A stretch of 64,000 nucleotides of DNA, taken from NCBI GenBank assembly GCA_027484605.1, contig JAIXSR010000041.1, positions 1-64,000 of the forward strand. Reading direction: 5' to 3'. A program made the translations under genes and the position numbers. Each line of letters starts with the position of its first letter. Within the stretch, counting starts at the first letter, position 1. This stretch comes from Hyphomicrobiales bacterium. GTDB taxonomy: Bacteria > Pseudomonadota > Alphaproteobacteria > Rhizobiales > Beijerinckiaceae. Positions 44,122 through 53,557 of this stretch are shown here, in pieces. The notes below the pieces were generated by a model. The model was not told the DNA's origin, did not search any database, and was given only the letters and a program-made list of their open reading frames with translations.

Positions 44122-45660
44122 TCAGCTGGCGCGGGTGCGCGGCAGGGCGGCCATCTTTTCGCGGCGGCGCACCGAGGACGAGGCAATGCCGAGGCCTTCC
44201 CGATACTTGGCGACTGTCCGGCGGGCAATGTCGATCCCCATGCCGCGCAGCTTGTCGACGATGGCATCGTCGGAGAGCACCGCCTGGGCCTCCTCCTGGT
44301 CGATCAGCTGCTTGATCCGGAACCGGACCGCCTCGGAAGAGACCGAAGCCCCGCCATCGGACGAGGCGATCGCCGTGGTGAAGAAATACTTCATCTCGAA
44401 CAGGCCGCGCGGCGTCGACATGAACTTGTTGGCGGTGACGCGGCTGATGGTGGATTCATGCAGGGATACCGCATCCGCGATCATCTTCAGGTTGAGCGGT
44501 CGCAAATGGGCGACGCCATAGGTGAAGAAGGCATCCTGCTGGCGGACGATCTCGCTGGCCACCTTGAGGATGGTCCGGGCGCGCTGCTCGAGGCTGCGGA
44601 CGATCCAGTTGGCATTGGTCCAGGCCTCGTCGATGAAGGCCCGCACTTCCTTCTCGGCGCCCTTGCCCGAGACGCGGGCATAGAAGGTCTTGTTGGCGAC
44701 AACCCGGGGCAGGGCATCGGAATTGAGATCGACCTGCCAGCCGCCATCGGGCGTCGCGCGGACGAAGACATCCGGCGTGACGGGATCGACCGGATTGGCG
44801 CCGAAGATCAGGCCCGGCTTCGGATCGAGGCGGCGGATCTCGGCGATCATGTCGGCAAGGTCTTCCTCGTCGACGCCGCAGATGCGCCGGAGCTGGCCGA
44901 ATTCGCGCTTGGCCAGCAGGTCGAGATGGTCGACCAAAGCCGCCATGGCCGGGTCCAGCCGGTTCTTCTCACGAAGCTGGATCCGGAGGCATTCGGCGAG
45001 ATTGCGCGCGCCGATCCCGACGGGATCGAAGCCCTGGACGATCTCCAGGGCCAGCTGGCAGCGGGATTCCGGAATGCCGAGGCGCTGGCTCATGTCGGCG
45101 AGCGATTCGAGCAGGTAGCCGGTCTGGTCGACCTGGTCGATCATCTGGGCCGCGATCATGCGGGTGAGATCGTCGGTATCGGTACAGCCGAGCTGGTTCT
45201 CGAGATGCTGGTGCAGCGTCGTGGCGCTGGCACAGAAGGCCTCGAGATTGTGGTCGTCATCATCGAGCGAGGCGCCCTTGCCGCTGCCGCCGGAAAGGTT
45301 CCAGAATGGCGAATCAGGCTGGGGCAGCGCCTGGTCGGGCACGGCCTCGTCGGGGAAGGCATTCTCGAAATCGGTGCCGGTCTCGCGTTCAAGCGTGGCC
45401 CGGTCGGCGGGAAGGTCCTCGCGCGCCCAGTCTCCCGGTTCGGCCGTCGTGGCGGTCGTATCCGGCCGCTCCTCCTGCATCAGGGGCGTGTCATCGGCCC
45501 GGGCATCGCGCTCGAGAAGCGGGTTCTTCTCGAGTTCGGCCTCGACATAATCCTGCAGTTCGTTGGTCGAGAATTGCAGGAGCTTGATCGCCTGCAGGAG
45601 CTGCGGCGTCATGACCAGAGACTGGCTCTGGCGCATCATCAGTTTTTGACTGATCGACAT
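44122..45660 (-). CDS. rpoN: RNA polymerase sigma-54 factor
   Basis: A 512-residue sigma-54 recognising -24/-12 promoters for nitrogen and related regulons. Region I is the Gln/Leu-rich start (MSISQKLMMRQSQSLVMTPQ and QAIKLLQFSTNEL), followed by an acidic region II, the core-binding domain and the DNA-binding domain with the RpoN box ARRTVAKYREGLGI near the C terminus. Standard length. It lies downstream of lptB in the usual order, with an apparent terminator before hpf, so it is probably its own unit or co-transcribed with lpt. Confidence 0.96.
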   Translation of the reverse strand: MSISQKLMMRQSQSLVMTPQLLQAIKLLQFSTNELQDYVEAELEKNPLLERDARADDTPLMQEERPDTTATTAEPGDWAREDLPADRATLERETGTDFENAFPDEAVPDQALPQPDSPFWNLSGGSGKGASLDDDDHNLEAFCASATTLHQHLENQLGCTDTDDLTRMIAAQMIDQVDQTGYLLESLADMSQRLGIPESRCQLALEIVQGFDPVGIGARNLAECLRIQLREKNRLDPAMAALVDHLDLLAKREFGQLRRICGVDEEDLADMIAEIRRLDPKPGLIFGANPVDPVTPDVFVRATPDGGWQVDLNSDALPRVVANKTFYARVSGKGAEKEVRAFIDEAWTNANWIVRSLEQRARTILKVASEIVRQQDAFFTYGVAHLRPLNLKMIADAVSLHESTISRVTANKFMSTPRGLFEMKYFFTTAIASSDGGASVSSEAVRFRIKQLIDQEEAQAVLSDDAIVDKLRGMGIDIARRTVAKYREGLGIASSSVRRREKMAALPRTRAS

Positions 45661-45821
45661 CCCGCTTTACCGCCTGCCTGTCCCTGCCGTGCGGCGCATC
45701 GAATCGGCCCGCCTTCGTGTTCGGCACAGATATTGCACACTTTGCTTGCGCAAACGTGAAGTGCAAGCGTGAAGTTGGGTTAATGCTGCGCTGCGTCAAG
45801 ACTCCGCAGCCGGGGCCCATC

Positions 45822-46538
45822 CTAGAGGCGGAAATCCTCGCCGAGATAGAGGCGCCGCACATCCGGCGAAGCGATAATCTCGTCCGGCGTGCCTTCCATC
45901 AGCACCTGGCCGGAATGGATGATATAGGCCCGGTCGATGAGGCTGAGCGTTTCCCGGACATTGTGGTCGGTGATCAGCACGCCGATACCCCGCGCCTTGA
46001 GGTGGAGCACGAGATCCTGGATATCGCCGACAGCGATGGGATCGATCCCGGCAAAAGGCTCGTCCAGCAGCATGAAATTGGGCCGGCCGGCAAGGGCACG
46101 GGCAATCTCGCAGCGCCGCCTCTCGCCACCCGACAGGGCGATGGAGGGGGATTTCCGCAGGCGGGTGATCGAAAACTCGTCGAGCAACGCATCGAGCTGG
46201 TCCTCGCGCTTGCGGCGATCGGGCTCGACCACCTCGAGCACCGCGCGGATATTCTCCTCGACGGTCAGGCCGCGGAAGATGGAGGCTTCCTGCGGCAGAT
46301 AGCCGATGCCCAGCCGCGCCCGGCGGTACATGGGCAGGCGGGTTATGTCGTACCCGTCGAGCTGGATCTGGCCCTGATCGGCCGGCACCAGGCCGGTGAT
46401 CATATAGAAGACAGTCGTCTTGCCCGCGCCATTGGGGCCGAGCAGGCCAACGGCCTCGCCCCGGCGGACATTGAGGCTGACATCCCGGACGACCTGCCGC
46501 TTGCCATAGCTCTTGCCGAGGGAATAGGCGGCCAGCAT
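45822..46538 (-). CDS. lptB: LPS export ABC transporter ATP-binding protein
   Basis: A 238-residue ATPase of the LptBFG complex, powering LPS transfer from the inner membrane. Walker [10 protein letters not shown], signature [16 protein letters not shown], Walker [13 protein letters not shown] and [11 protein letters not shown] are present. The start is uncertain: ATG 46538 lies next to the family start MLAAYSLGK, but the same frame is open to 46904, adding up to 122 residues that begin inside lptA. A GTG at about 46676 is another option. Rhizobial LptB proteins often carry an N-terminal extension. Confidence 0.92.
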   Translation of the reverse strand: MLAAYSLGKSYGKRQVVRDVSLNVRRGEAVGLLGPNGAGKTTVFYMITGLVPADQGQIQLDGYDITRLPMYRRARLGIGYLPQEASIFRGLTVEENIRAVLEVVEPDRRKREDQLDALLDEFSITRLRKSPSIALSGGERRRCEIARALAGRPNFMLLDEPFAGIDPIAVGDIQDLVLHLKARGIGVLITDHNVRETLSLIDRAYIIHSGQVLMEGTPDEIIASPDVRRLYLGEDFRL

Positions 46539-46752
46539 GGCGTCGCCGGAATCACGCCCGGCCTCGTCCGCGCGCTGCGGCAGCCGGGCACCGCGTATGG
46601 CCGGCGTGACGGAGGCCGCCGGACGCGTCGCGTCCTCGGCCTTGCCTCGCCCTCGTCTCAGCCACCTGCCCAGCACGCCCAGCCCCTGTCGCCCCCGCCA
46701 CCCGATCCCCCGCTTATGCAGGTCTTCGAGGGAAAGAGGCAATGCCCCTGTC

Positions 46753-47358
46753 TCAGTTCGTCCTGAGGCCGCATTCGCCCGCGGCCTTCTTCTTGTCGTC
46801 GCTGCCGGGCGTGAAGACCCCCTGCACGCGGCCCTTCGCGCCGGCATCGACCGTGGCGCGGCCGGTCTTGACGTCATAGACCGCGCGCTCGCCGCGCTGG
46901 ACATTGTCGCAATCGGAAATGATCACATTGCCGGTCAGCGTCACGGTTTCCGCCTGGGCATCGTAGGTCATGGACTTGCCCGTGGCGGCCTGCGTGCCGG
47001 AACTGACGCTGACCGGACCCTCGAAATCGATCTTGCGGATCGAGTTCTGCCCGGCGCCGGGCGTGCTGTTCCCGCCGCCGGTCTTGTTGGTGATGTAATG
47101 GACAATCATCTGCGACGAGCGGACCGTGGTCTGCCCCTGCACGACCACGACATCGCCGGAATAGACGGCGCGGTTCTCCTTGTCGAAGACCTCGAGCCGG
47201 TTCGAGTCGATCCTGATCGGTTCCTTCGAGCTGGAGCCGAACCCGGCAAAAGGCGCACCGGTGCCGCTCTTGGCCTTCTGGGCCAGACCGGGGACGGTCG
47301 CGGCGATCAGCATCACGGCCAGCCCGAGGGTGGCGCTTCGGAAGACATGGGTCATCAT
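46753..47358 (-). CDS. lptA: LPS transport periplasmic protein LptA
   Basis: A 201-residue periplasmic bridge protein. The signal peptide ([28 protein letters not shown], residues 1-28) is followed by the OstA/LptA beta-jellyroll (about 45-165: [39 protein letters not shown]) with the conserved repeats of the fold. It is translationally coupled to lptC by ATGATGA at 47355-47358. Confidence 0.93.
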   Translation of the reverse strand: MMTHVFRSATLGLAVMLIAATVPGLAQKAKSGTGAPFAGFGSSSKEPIRIDSNRLEVFDKENRAVYSGDVVVVQGQTTVRSSQMIVHYITNKTGGGNSTPGAGQNSIRKIDFEGPVSVSSGTQAATGKSMTYDAQAETVTLTGNVIISDCDNVQRGERAVYDVKTGRATVDAGAKGRVQGVFTPGSDDKKKAAGECGLRTN

Positions 47359-48110
47359 GGGTCCTTGCCGGGCGCCGGGGCGCCGGTCTCCTGCTTCTCC
47401 GGCCCGGACTGGCTGCCGGGATTGACAAAAACGCTGCGTACCCGGCCCTCGAAGACGAGCTTGCGCCCGTTCTCATGCACCTGCAGGCGGTCGGCGGCGA
47501 CATCGCCCTGATTGGTCTTCACCTCGACGGGCTTGTCGGTCACGATCATCCCCGAGCGGAAATCGATCTGCGCGTCCTTCAGGCGGGCATCCATGCCCGT
47601 CTCCGTGCGGACGGAAACCCCGCCATCGACATCGAGCTTCTCGCCCTTGCTGTCATAGACACCGCGCGCGCCGGCCAGATCGGCCCAGCCCTCGTTGCCG
47701 GTCTGCATCCGGGCCTTGAGGCCATCGAGCTCGACCATGTTCGGCGTCTTGATGTCCTGCGTGGCAGTCGCAGCGTTGAGCTCGTAGGAGCGGCCATCCC
47801 GCTTGAAGCCGGAAAGGCGTGGCTTTTCCATGACGATCTTGCGGCCCTGGATGCCCACCGTATCGGTGGCCACGTCCGGCACGGCCAGGAACCCGGCCAC
47901 CGTGCGGACCACGAGGAAAGCGATGGTCGCCACGGCAAGGACCGGGATCGTGCGCCGCCAGAACCTCACGCGCCGGGAATGGCGCGCCGCGGCCCGGAAA
48001 GCGGGGTGATCATGCAGATGCGGCGGCAGATCGGCATCGGGGCGCGCCGCGAAAAGCCGGCCGAACCAGCCTGGCTCCCGTCCTGTCGCTATGTCGCCCG
48101 TGATGGCCAT
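47355..48110 (-). CDS. lptC: LPS export system protein LptC
   Basis: A 251-residue bitopic membrane protein with a cytoplasmic N-terminal tail, one membrane segment (TIPVLAVATIAFLVVRTVAGFL near 54-75) and the periplasmic LptC beta domain (from about 85: DTVGIQGRKIVMEKPRLSGF; VEVKTNQGDVAADRLQVHENG). It hands LPS from LptFG to LptA. The order lptC-lptA-lptB-rpoN is standard. Upstream is rnd, 78 bases away, on the same strand. Confidence 0.92.
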   Translation of the reverse strand: MAITGDIATGREPGWFGRLFAARPDADLPPHLHDHPAFRAAARHSRRVRFWRRTIPVLAVATIAFLVVRTVAGFLAVPDVATDTVGIQGRKIVMEKPRLSGFKRDGRSYELNAATATQDIKTPNMVELDGLKARMQTGNEGWADLAGARGVYDSKGEKLDVDGGVSVRTETGMDARLKDAQIDFRSGMIVTDKPVEVKTNQGDVAADRLQVHENGRKLVFEGRVRSVFVNPGSQSGPEKQETGAPAPGKDP

Positions 48111-48188
48111 CGCCTGGTTCCGTCCTTCATGCGCTTCCGGTGCCGGAGGATATGGGGAACAAACACGCCAATTTCTTGTCGGTCCGCC

Positions 48189-48803
48189 TCAGCTATGCGC
48201 GAAGATATCCGTTTCCGGCCAGCCATCCAGATCCAGCTGGGCGCGGGCCGGCAGAAACTCGAAGCAGGACTGGGCCAAGGCCGTGCGGTTCTCGCGCGCC
48301 AGCATGGCATCGAACTTCGCCTTGAGGCCGTGGAGATAGAGCACATCCGAGGCAGCATAGGCCAATTGGGCTTCCGTGAGCGTTTCCGCGGCCCAGTCGG
48401 AGGATTGCTGCTGCTTCGACAATTCGACGCCCAGCAATTCGCGGGTAATGTCCTTCAGGCCATGCCGGTCCGTGTAGGTCCGCGTCAGCCGCGAGGCGAC
48501 CTTGGTGCAATAGACCGGCGAGGGCATCACGCCGAAGGTCAGGCGCAGGACCGCCAGATCGAACCGCGCGAAATGAAACAGCTTCAGCGTGCGCGGATCC
48601 GACAGCATCGCCACCAGGTTGGGCGCCGATTTCTGGCCGGGCGCGATCTGGATCACGTCGGCGGTGCCATCGCCAGTGGAGAGCTGGACCACGCAGAGGC
48701 GGTCCCGATGGGGCACGAGACCGAGCGTCTCGGTGTCGATCGCCACGACGGCGCCGGAGGGAATGGGCTTGGCGAGGTCGCCGCGATGCACGCGAATGGT
48801 CAT
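48189..48803 (-). CDS. rnd: Ribonuclease D-like 3'-5' exonuclease
   Basis: A 204-residue DEDDy exonuclease. The metal-binding residues are visible: Asp/Glu in VVAIDTETLGL, Asp in FHFARFDLAVL, and Tyr/Asp in YAASDVLYLHG. It lacks the HRDC domains of full-length E. coli RNase D and so is the short alphaproteobacterial form often called Rnd. Role in tRNA or stable RNA 3' processing is inferred. Start 48803 is used; the frame continues upstream without a clear signal. Confidence 0.88.
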   Translation of the reverse strand: MTIRVHRGDLAKPIPSGAVVAIDTETLGLVPHRDRLCVVQLSTGDGTADVIQIAPGQKSAPNLVAMLSDPRTLKLFHFARFDLAVLRLTFGVMPSPVYCTKVASRLTRTYTDRHGLKDITRELLGVELSKQQQSSDWAAETLTEAQLAYAASDVLYLHGLKAKFDAMLARENRTALAQSCFEFLPARAQLDLDGWPETDIFAHS

Positions 48804-48904
48804 CTGTGGTTTTCCAATGGGATGCGGAGAAGAGATAGCTGTCCTTAGTTGAAATTCCCTTCCTTGCCAAATTGCAGCGGCAAGCCGGCAAACCTCAAAC
48901 TCAA

Positions 48905-48920
48905 ATTGCACACATGCAAT
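48905..48920. promoter_or_regulatory. Palindrome upstream of the VOC dioxygenase gene
   Basis: ATTGCA-CACA-TGCAAT, a perfect 6-bp inverted repeat with a 4-bp spacer, in the AT-rich gap between divergent rnd and the dioxygenase gene. The size fits a MarR/TetR-type operator, as expected for phenol or quinone-responsive genes, but no regulator gene lies nearby. Confidence 0.4.
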
Positions 48921-48992
48921 GGATTATCGGCGCGATCGGATTATATATGCGTCAACGCAATGAATGCGGGGCCATGCCCCAGGAGGTTTCCG

Positions 48993-49937
48993 ATGCAGCT
49001 GCACGGTATCCATCATCTCACGGCCATCACCGCCGATGCCAAGGCCAATCATCGCTTCTACACCGAGATTCTCGGGCTGCGGCTGGTGAAGAAGACCGTG
49101 AACCAGGACGATGTCTCGGCCTATCACCTGTTCTATGCCGATGGCGAAGCCACGCCCGGCACCGACCTGACCTTCTTCGAATGGCCCGTTCCGCCGGAGC
49201 GGCGCGGCACGCATTCGATCACACGGACAGGGTTCCGCGTCGCGGATGAGGCGAGCCTCGCCTATTGGCTGGCCCGGCTCGATGCCCAGCAGGTCCGGCA
49301 TGGCGCGATCCATGTACTGGACGGGCGCGCCTCGCTCGATTTCGAGGATCACGAGGGCCAGCGCTTCCGCCTGGTGGCGGATGGCGGCGCCGGCGAGGCC
49401 TTCCCGTGGTCGAGGAGCCCGGTTCCGGCCGAGCACCAGATCCGGGGCCTCGGTCCGATCGAGATCAGCGTTCCGGACGTGACGCCCACCGAACGTTTCC
49501 TGACGCTGCTCTACGAGATGCGGCGGGAGCGGAGCTACAGACGGCCCGATGGCGCCGAGGTCGTGGTCTTCGCCATGGGCGAGGGCGGGCCGGGTGCGGA
49601 ATTCCATGTGGCGATCGAGCCGGACGCGCCGACGGCGCGCCAGGGCGCCGGCGGGGTGCATCACGTGGCCTTCCGGGCGCGCGACGAGCAGGAATACGGC
49701 TATTGGGTCGACCGCTACAAGCAGCTCGGCCTGCCCTCCTCGGGCCCGGTGGACCGGTTCTATTTCCGCTCGCTCTATGTGCGGGAGCCGAACGGGATCC
49801 TGATCGAGATCGCGACGGACGGGCCGGGCTTCGCCACCGACGAGCCGAAGGAAAGCATGGGTGAAGCACTGTCCCTGCCGCCCTTCCTCGAGAAGCGGCG
49901 CGCGGAAATCGAGCGGAACCTGAAGCCGATCGCCTGA
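48993..49937 (+). CDS. VOC-family ring-cleaving dioxygenase (hydroquinone-type)
   Basis: A 314-residue vicinal-oxygen-chelate enzyme with two VOC modules, resembling PcpA/MhqO-type ring-cleaving dioxygenases. The Fe ligands are likely His in GIHHLTAI, His in VHHVAFRAR and Glu in LIEIATDGPG. AGGAGG precedes ATG 48993 by 6 bases. It may cleave hydroquinones or detoxify quinones. It is convergent with pcaB; the latter encodes intradiol-pathway enzymes, so the window holds two aromatic routes. Confidence 0.85.
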   Translation: MQLHGIHHLTAITADAKANHRFYTEILGLRLVKKTVNQDDVSAYHLFYADGEATPGTDLTFFEWPVPPERRGTHSITRTGFRVADEASLAYWLARLDAQQVRHGAIHVLDGRASLDFEDHEGQRFRLVADGGAGEAFPWSRSPVPAEHQIRGLGPIEISVPDVTPTERFLTLLYEMRRERSYRRPDGAEVVVFAMGEGGPGAEFHVAIEPDAPTARQGAGGVHHVAFRARDEQEYGYWVDRYKQLGLPSSGPVDRFYFRSLYVREPNGILIEIATDGPGFATDEPKESMGEALSLPPFLEKRRAEIERNLKPIA

Positions 49938-49940
49938 CGG

Positions 49941-51263
49941 TCAGGGTTCGAGGCCGGCCAGGATCCGGTCGATGAGCATCCTGGCCGGTTCGAGATGGTC
50001 CAGCGGGTCGCGCAGGCGGCCCCAGTCGATGGCGACGGGGGAGCGCGCCTCCAGCACGTCGAGAAGGGGCCGGGGATCCTGCGCCATCGCCTGGATCCCC
50101 TCCCTGACAATGGCGGCAGCCTGGTTGCGGTCGGAAGCGGCGGCCAGCGCGAAGGTCGCGGCCTCGGCCATGACAAGCTCGCGCGTCGCGGCGAGATTGG
50201 CCGCCATGCGGCCGGTATCGACGCGGAGCCGCGCCACGGCCTCAAGCGCAAGGCGAAGGGCGGCACCGGTTGTCGCGATGAGGGGCGGCAGGGTCAGCCA
50301 TTCCAGCGTCCATGCCGCGCCATCACGCTCCGTGCCATGGATCGCCGCCTGCGGCAGGCCAGCCCCCTGCCCGGCCGCAGCCCGGCCGAGCGAGACCAGC
50401 ATTTCGGCAATGACCGGGTTCTGCTTCTGAGGCAGCGTCGATGAGCCGCCGGCGCCCTCGAATCCGAGTTCGCCCACTTCTGACTGGGCCAGGCTGACGA
50501 GATCGGCCCCGATGCGGCCGATGGAAGTGGCAACGAGCACCAGCAGGAGCCCGAATTCGACGATCCGGTCGCGCCCGCCATGCCAGGGCTCTGCCCGGGC
50601 GAGGCCGAGATCATCGGCGAGCGCATCCATGATCTCCAGCCCGCGGGGACCGAAGGCGGAGAGATTGCCGGCCGCACCGCCGAGCTGGACGACCAGCAGC
50701 CGGGGCCGGATCTCGCTGAGGCGCTGGCGATGGCGCTGGAGGGGCTGAAGCCAGTTGGCCACGCGCAGGCCGAACAGCGTCGGCGCCGCGATCTGGGTCC
50801 GCGTCCGGGCGAGGCAAGGCGTCCCGCGATGCGCGCGGGCGAGTTCCGCGAGAGCGGCGACAAGGGTTTCAAGCCGGGAATCGAAGAGGTCGATCACCGC
50901 GCCGAGCCGCAGGACGAGCGCAAGATCGGCAATGTCCTGCGATGTGGCGCCCCAATGGAGCCAGGGTGCGAGTTCGGGCTCGATCTGCTTGCGCAGGGCC
51001 GCGACAAGGCCCGGCGCCACGACACCGTCGCGGGCGGTCGCGGCACGGAGGTCGCCCGGATCGATCATCACCCGGTCCAGCGCGGCCTCGAGCGCCGAAG
51101 CCGCCTCGGCGGGGATCATGCCCGCCTTGCCCTGCACGCGGGCCAAAGCCTTTTCAGCCGCGATCATCGCGCCGATCTCGGCGGCATCGCTCAGCAGCGG
51201 CTGCAACTCGGGATCATCGAAGAGATCGCCATACAACGCCGATTCAAGGGTATGGATGGCCAT
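49941..51263 (-). CDS. pcaB: 3-carboxy-cis,cis-muconate cycloisomerase
   Basis: A 440-residue fumarase/aspartase-superfamily enzyme, cyclising 3-carboxy-cis,cis-muconate to 4-carboxymuconolactone in the beta-ketoadipate pathway. The signature GSSTLPQKQNP is at about 270-280, and HWGATSQDIADLALVL near 103-118 provides conserved substrate contacts. Fourth gene of the pcaC-pcaH-pcaG-pcaB unit, 41 bases after pcaG. Confidence 0.94.
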   Translation of the reverse strand: MAIHTLESALYGDLFDDPELQPLLSDAAEIGAMIAAEKALARVQGKAGMIPAEAASALEAALDRVMIDPGDLRAATARDGVVAPGLVAALRKQIEPELAPWLHWGATSQDIADLALVLRLGAVIDLFDSRLETLVAALAELARAHRGTPCLARTRTQIAAPTLFGLRVANWLQPLQRHRQRLSEIRPRLLVVQLGGAAGNLSAFGPRGLEIMDALADDLGLARAEPWHGGRDRIVEFGLLLVLVATSIGRIGADLVSLAQSEVGELGFEGAGGSSTLPQKQNPVIAEMLVSLGRAAAGQGAGLPQAAIHGTERDGAAWTLEWLTLPPLIATTGAALRLALEAVARLRVDTGRMAANLAATRELVMAEAATFALAAASDRNQAAAIVREGIQAMAQDPRPLLDVLEARSPVAIDWGRLRDPLDHLEPARMLIDRILAGLEP

Positions 51264-51304
51264 CCGGATCCGTCCTCCGCCAGGGGTTCTTTCTGAAACC
51301 TCGG

Positions 51305-51874
51305 CTACATGTCGAAGAAGACGGTTTCATTCTCTCCCTGGAGCCGGATGTCAAAGCGATATTGCCCCGGGCCCTGCCTTGCTGCAACAAGCGTGGCCCG
51401 GCGCGCCGCCGAATCGACCCGCAGGAGGGCCGGATCGGTCGCATGGAGCGCTCCGTCTTCCGGGAAATACATCCGGGTATGCAGGTGGATGTTGATGCCG
51501 CGGGCGAAGATGAGCAGGCTGCAATGCGGCGCCTGGCTCTGGCCGTTGCGCCAGGGCAGCACCGGCGGGCGGATTGTCTCGAACCGGTAGAGGCCGGTCT
51601 CGTGATCGGCGCCGGCGCGGCCCCAGAGGCCCTTCGCCCCGAGCTCGCCGCGGGCATCGGGCTGCCATAATTCAATCAAGGCATCCTTCACCGGATTGCC
51701 GAGCCCGTCATGGACAATCCCCTCGATGACAATCCGCTCGCCCTCGGCCGCGATGACGTTCAGCGCCTCGTTATGCCGCATGGCCAGCCCGGCCTGAGCT
51801 GGCAGCAGCCCGATATGGACATAGGGGCCGGCGGTCTGGGACGGCGTTTCCTTGAGATAGTTGACCGGCATCAC
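51305..51874 (-). CDS. pcaG: Protocatechuate 3,4-dioxygenase alpha subunit
   Basis: A 189-residue intradiol dioxygenase subunit, opening the protocatechuate ring jointly with PcaH. The family start is seen as [16 protein letters not shown], with [15 protein letters not shown] in the core. It lacks the full set of Fe ligands, as alpha subunits do. Its start overlaps the pcaH stop (ATGA, 51871-51874), securing equal synthesis. Confidence 0.94.
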   Translation of the reverse strand: MMPVNYLKETPSQTAGPYVHIGLLPAQAGLAMRHNEALNVIAAEGERIVIEGIVHDGLGNPVKDALIELWQPDARGELGAKGLWGRAGADHETGLYRFETIRPPVLPWRNGQSQAPHCSLLIFARGINIHLHTRMYFPEDGALHATDPALLRVDSAARRATLVAARQGPGQYRFDIRLQGENETVFFDM

Positions 51875-52599
51875 ATGCCCTCCGGACGGTTCTCGAAGAA
51901 GGTCTGCTGGCGCCCGCGCAGGACGATGTCGAAACGGTAGACGAGGCAGTCGAAGGACCGCATCTCGCCCATGTCGAGCCTTGCGACGAGCTGGTCGATC
52001 GCACGGTCGTCACGGATTGTCCGGACAATGGGACAAAGCGGAATCAGCGGGTCGCCCTCGAAATAGAGCTGGGTGATCAGCCTTTGCGCGAAAGCCTCGC
52101 CGAAGATCGAGACATGGATATGGGCCGGGCGCCAGTCCGAGCCGTGGTTCGGCCAGGGATAGGGGCCGGGCTTGATGGTGCGGAAGAAATAATGGCCTTC
52201 GTCATCGCTCATGAAGCGGCCGCAGCCGCCGAAATTCGGGTCGAGCGGCGCGAGATAGCGGTCATTGCGGTGGCGGTAGCGGCCACCGGCATTGGCCTGC
52301 CAGACCTCGAGCAGGGTGCGGGGCACGGGCCGGCCGGTCTCGTCCGTCACCCGGCCATGCACGATGATGCGCTCGCCGATGGCCTCGCCCTGCGATCCGG
52401 TTGCGGCGGCGTAGTTGCGGATCAGGTCATTGTCGAGCGGGTGCAGCATGTCGGCCTTGAAGACCGGACCCGATGTCTCGGCCGGGCCCTGATCCAGCGA
52501 GAGCAGCGCACATTTCGGCGACCGCAGCACCGAGGTCTTGTAGCCGGGCGTGTAGGCCGGCGGGTGCCAGCTCCTGTCACGGCGCATGTAATCCGTCAT
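51871..52599 (-). CDS. pcaH: Protocatechuate 3,4-dioxygenase beta subunit
   Basis: A 242-residue Fe(III)-binding subunit. The expected ligands are Tyr in [14 protein letters not shown], Tyr in PGPYPWPNH, and two His in [10 protein letters not shown], near residues 110-165. ATG 52599 has AGGA 8 bases upstream; the longer frame to 52731 is arginine/proline-rich and belongs to the spacer. Second gene of the pca unit, 34 bases after pcaC. Confidence 0.95.
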   Translation of the reverse strand: MTDYMRRDRSWHPPAYTPGYKTSVLRSPKCALLSLDQGPAETSGPVFKADMLHPLDNDLIRNYAAATGSQGEAIGERIIVHGRVTDETGRPVPRTLLEVWQANAGGRYRHRNDRYLAPLDPNFGGCGRFMSDDEGHYFFRTIKPGPYPWPNHGSDWRPAHIHVSIFGEAFAQRLITQLYFEGDPLIPLCPIVRTIRDDRAIDQLVARLDMGEMRSFDCLVYRFDIVLRGRQQTFFENRPEGM

Positions 52600-52633
52600 G
52601 TCGCGTTTCCTGTCGTTTCCTTCCGGCCGGTTC

Positions 52634-53020
52634 TCAGGCCGGCCTGGTTTCCGCCGCCATGGCGGCATAGGTCTGCTTGGCGATCTTGAAGGCGGTATTG
52701 GCGGCGGGAACGCCGGCATAGACCGCGACATGCATCAACGCCTCGCGGATATCCTCCATCGTCGCCCCGGTATTCGCCGTGGCCCGCACATGCATCGCCA
52801 CCTCGTCATGGTGGCCGAGGGCAGCCAGGAGGGCGATGGTGATCATGGAGCGTTCGCGCCGGGTCAGGTGATCGCCCGCCCAGACGGTGCCCCAGGCGCC
52901 TTCGGTGATGAAGTCCTGGAAAGGCGCGTCGAAAGGCGTGGTATTGGCATTGGCGCGGTCGACATGGGCATCGCCCAGCACGCCCCGGCGGGTTTTCGTC
53001 CCGGTTTCTTTTCGGCTCAT
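52634..53020 (-). CDS. pcaC: 4-carboxymuconolactone decarboxylase
   Basis: A 128-residue AhpD-fold decarboxylase that makes beta-ketoadipate enol-lactone from 4-carboxymuconolactone. [29 protein letters not shown] and [25 protein letters not shown] span the family core (about residues 48-118). GGAG lies 7 bases before ATG 53020. First gene of the pca unit and divergent from uraH; pcaD and a PcaQ-type regulator are not visible here. Confidence 0.93.
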   Translation of the reverse strand: MSRKETGTKTRRGVLGDAHVDRANANTTPFDAPFQDFITEGAWGTVWAGDHLTRRERSMITIALLAALGHHDEVAMHVRATANTGATMEDIREALMHVAVYAGVPAANTAFKIAKQTYAAMAAETRPA

Positions 53021-53195
53021 GACGTTTCTCCGATCGGCGGGATCATGATCGGCGCCTCCTGGGTTTGCAAATCCGAAAGTCGGCGCCGGCTCTGCCAGCC
53101 GCACGAAGTTCGCATAGCGCATCGCCCATGCCCTCGCTTGCGATGCCCGACGGGGCTCTCTACCCTTCTCCCGTTCTGGGCAGGAGTGATTCACG

Positions 53196-53552
53196 ATGGG
53201 ACGCCTCTCGACGCATGTCCTTGATACAGCGCATGGTTGCCCCGCAGCGGGGATGCGGATCGAGGTTCTGGAAGCCCGTCCCGGCGGCGGCTGGGACAAG
53301 ATCGCCGATCTCATGACGAATGCCGATGGCCGCACCGATGCGCCCGTCCTGTCGGGCGAGTCCTTCCGGACCGGCAGCTTCCAACTGCGCTTCCATGTCG
53401 CCGATTACTTCCGGGGCCGCGGGGTTACCCTGCCGGATCCACCTTTCCTCGATATCGTGCCGCTGCATTTCGGCATGGCCGAGCCGGACGGGCATTATCA
53501 CGTGCCGCTGCTCTGCTCGCCCTATGCCTATTCCACCTATCGCGGGAGCTGA
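53196..53552 (+). CDS. uraH: 5-hydroxyisourate hydrolase (transthyretin-like)
   Basis: A 118-residue HIUase, hydrolysing 5-hydroxyisourate made from urate. The active-site His is in [10 protein letters not shown], with Arg in the central region and HYHVPLL near the end; the C terminus is the diagnostic YRGS. It is the first gene of the urate operon, 5 bases before the next gene. The urate-oxidising enzyme itself is not in the window. Confidence 0.94.
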   Translation: MGRLSTHVLDTAHGCPAAGMRIEVLEARPGGGWDKIADLMTNADGRTDAPVLSGESFRTGSFQLRFHVADYFRGRGVTLPDPPFLDIVPLHFGMAEPDGHYHVPLLCSPYAYSTYRGS

Positions 53553-53557
53553 GCATC

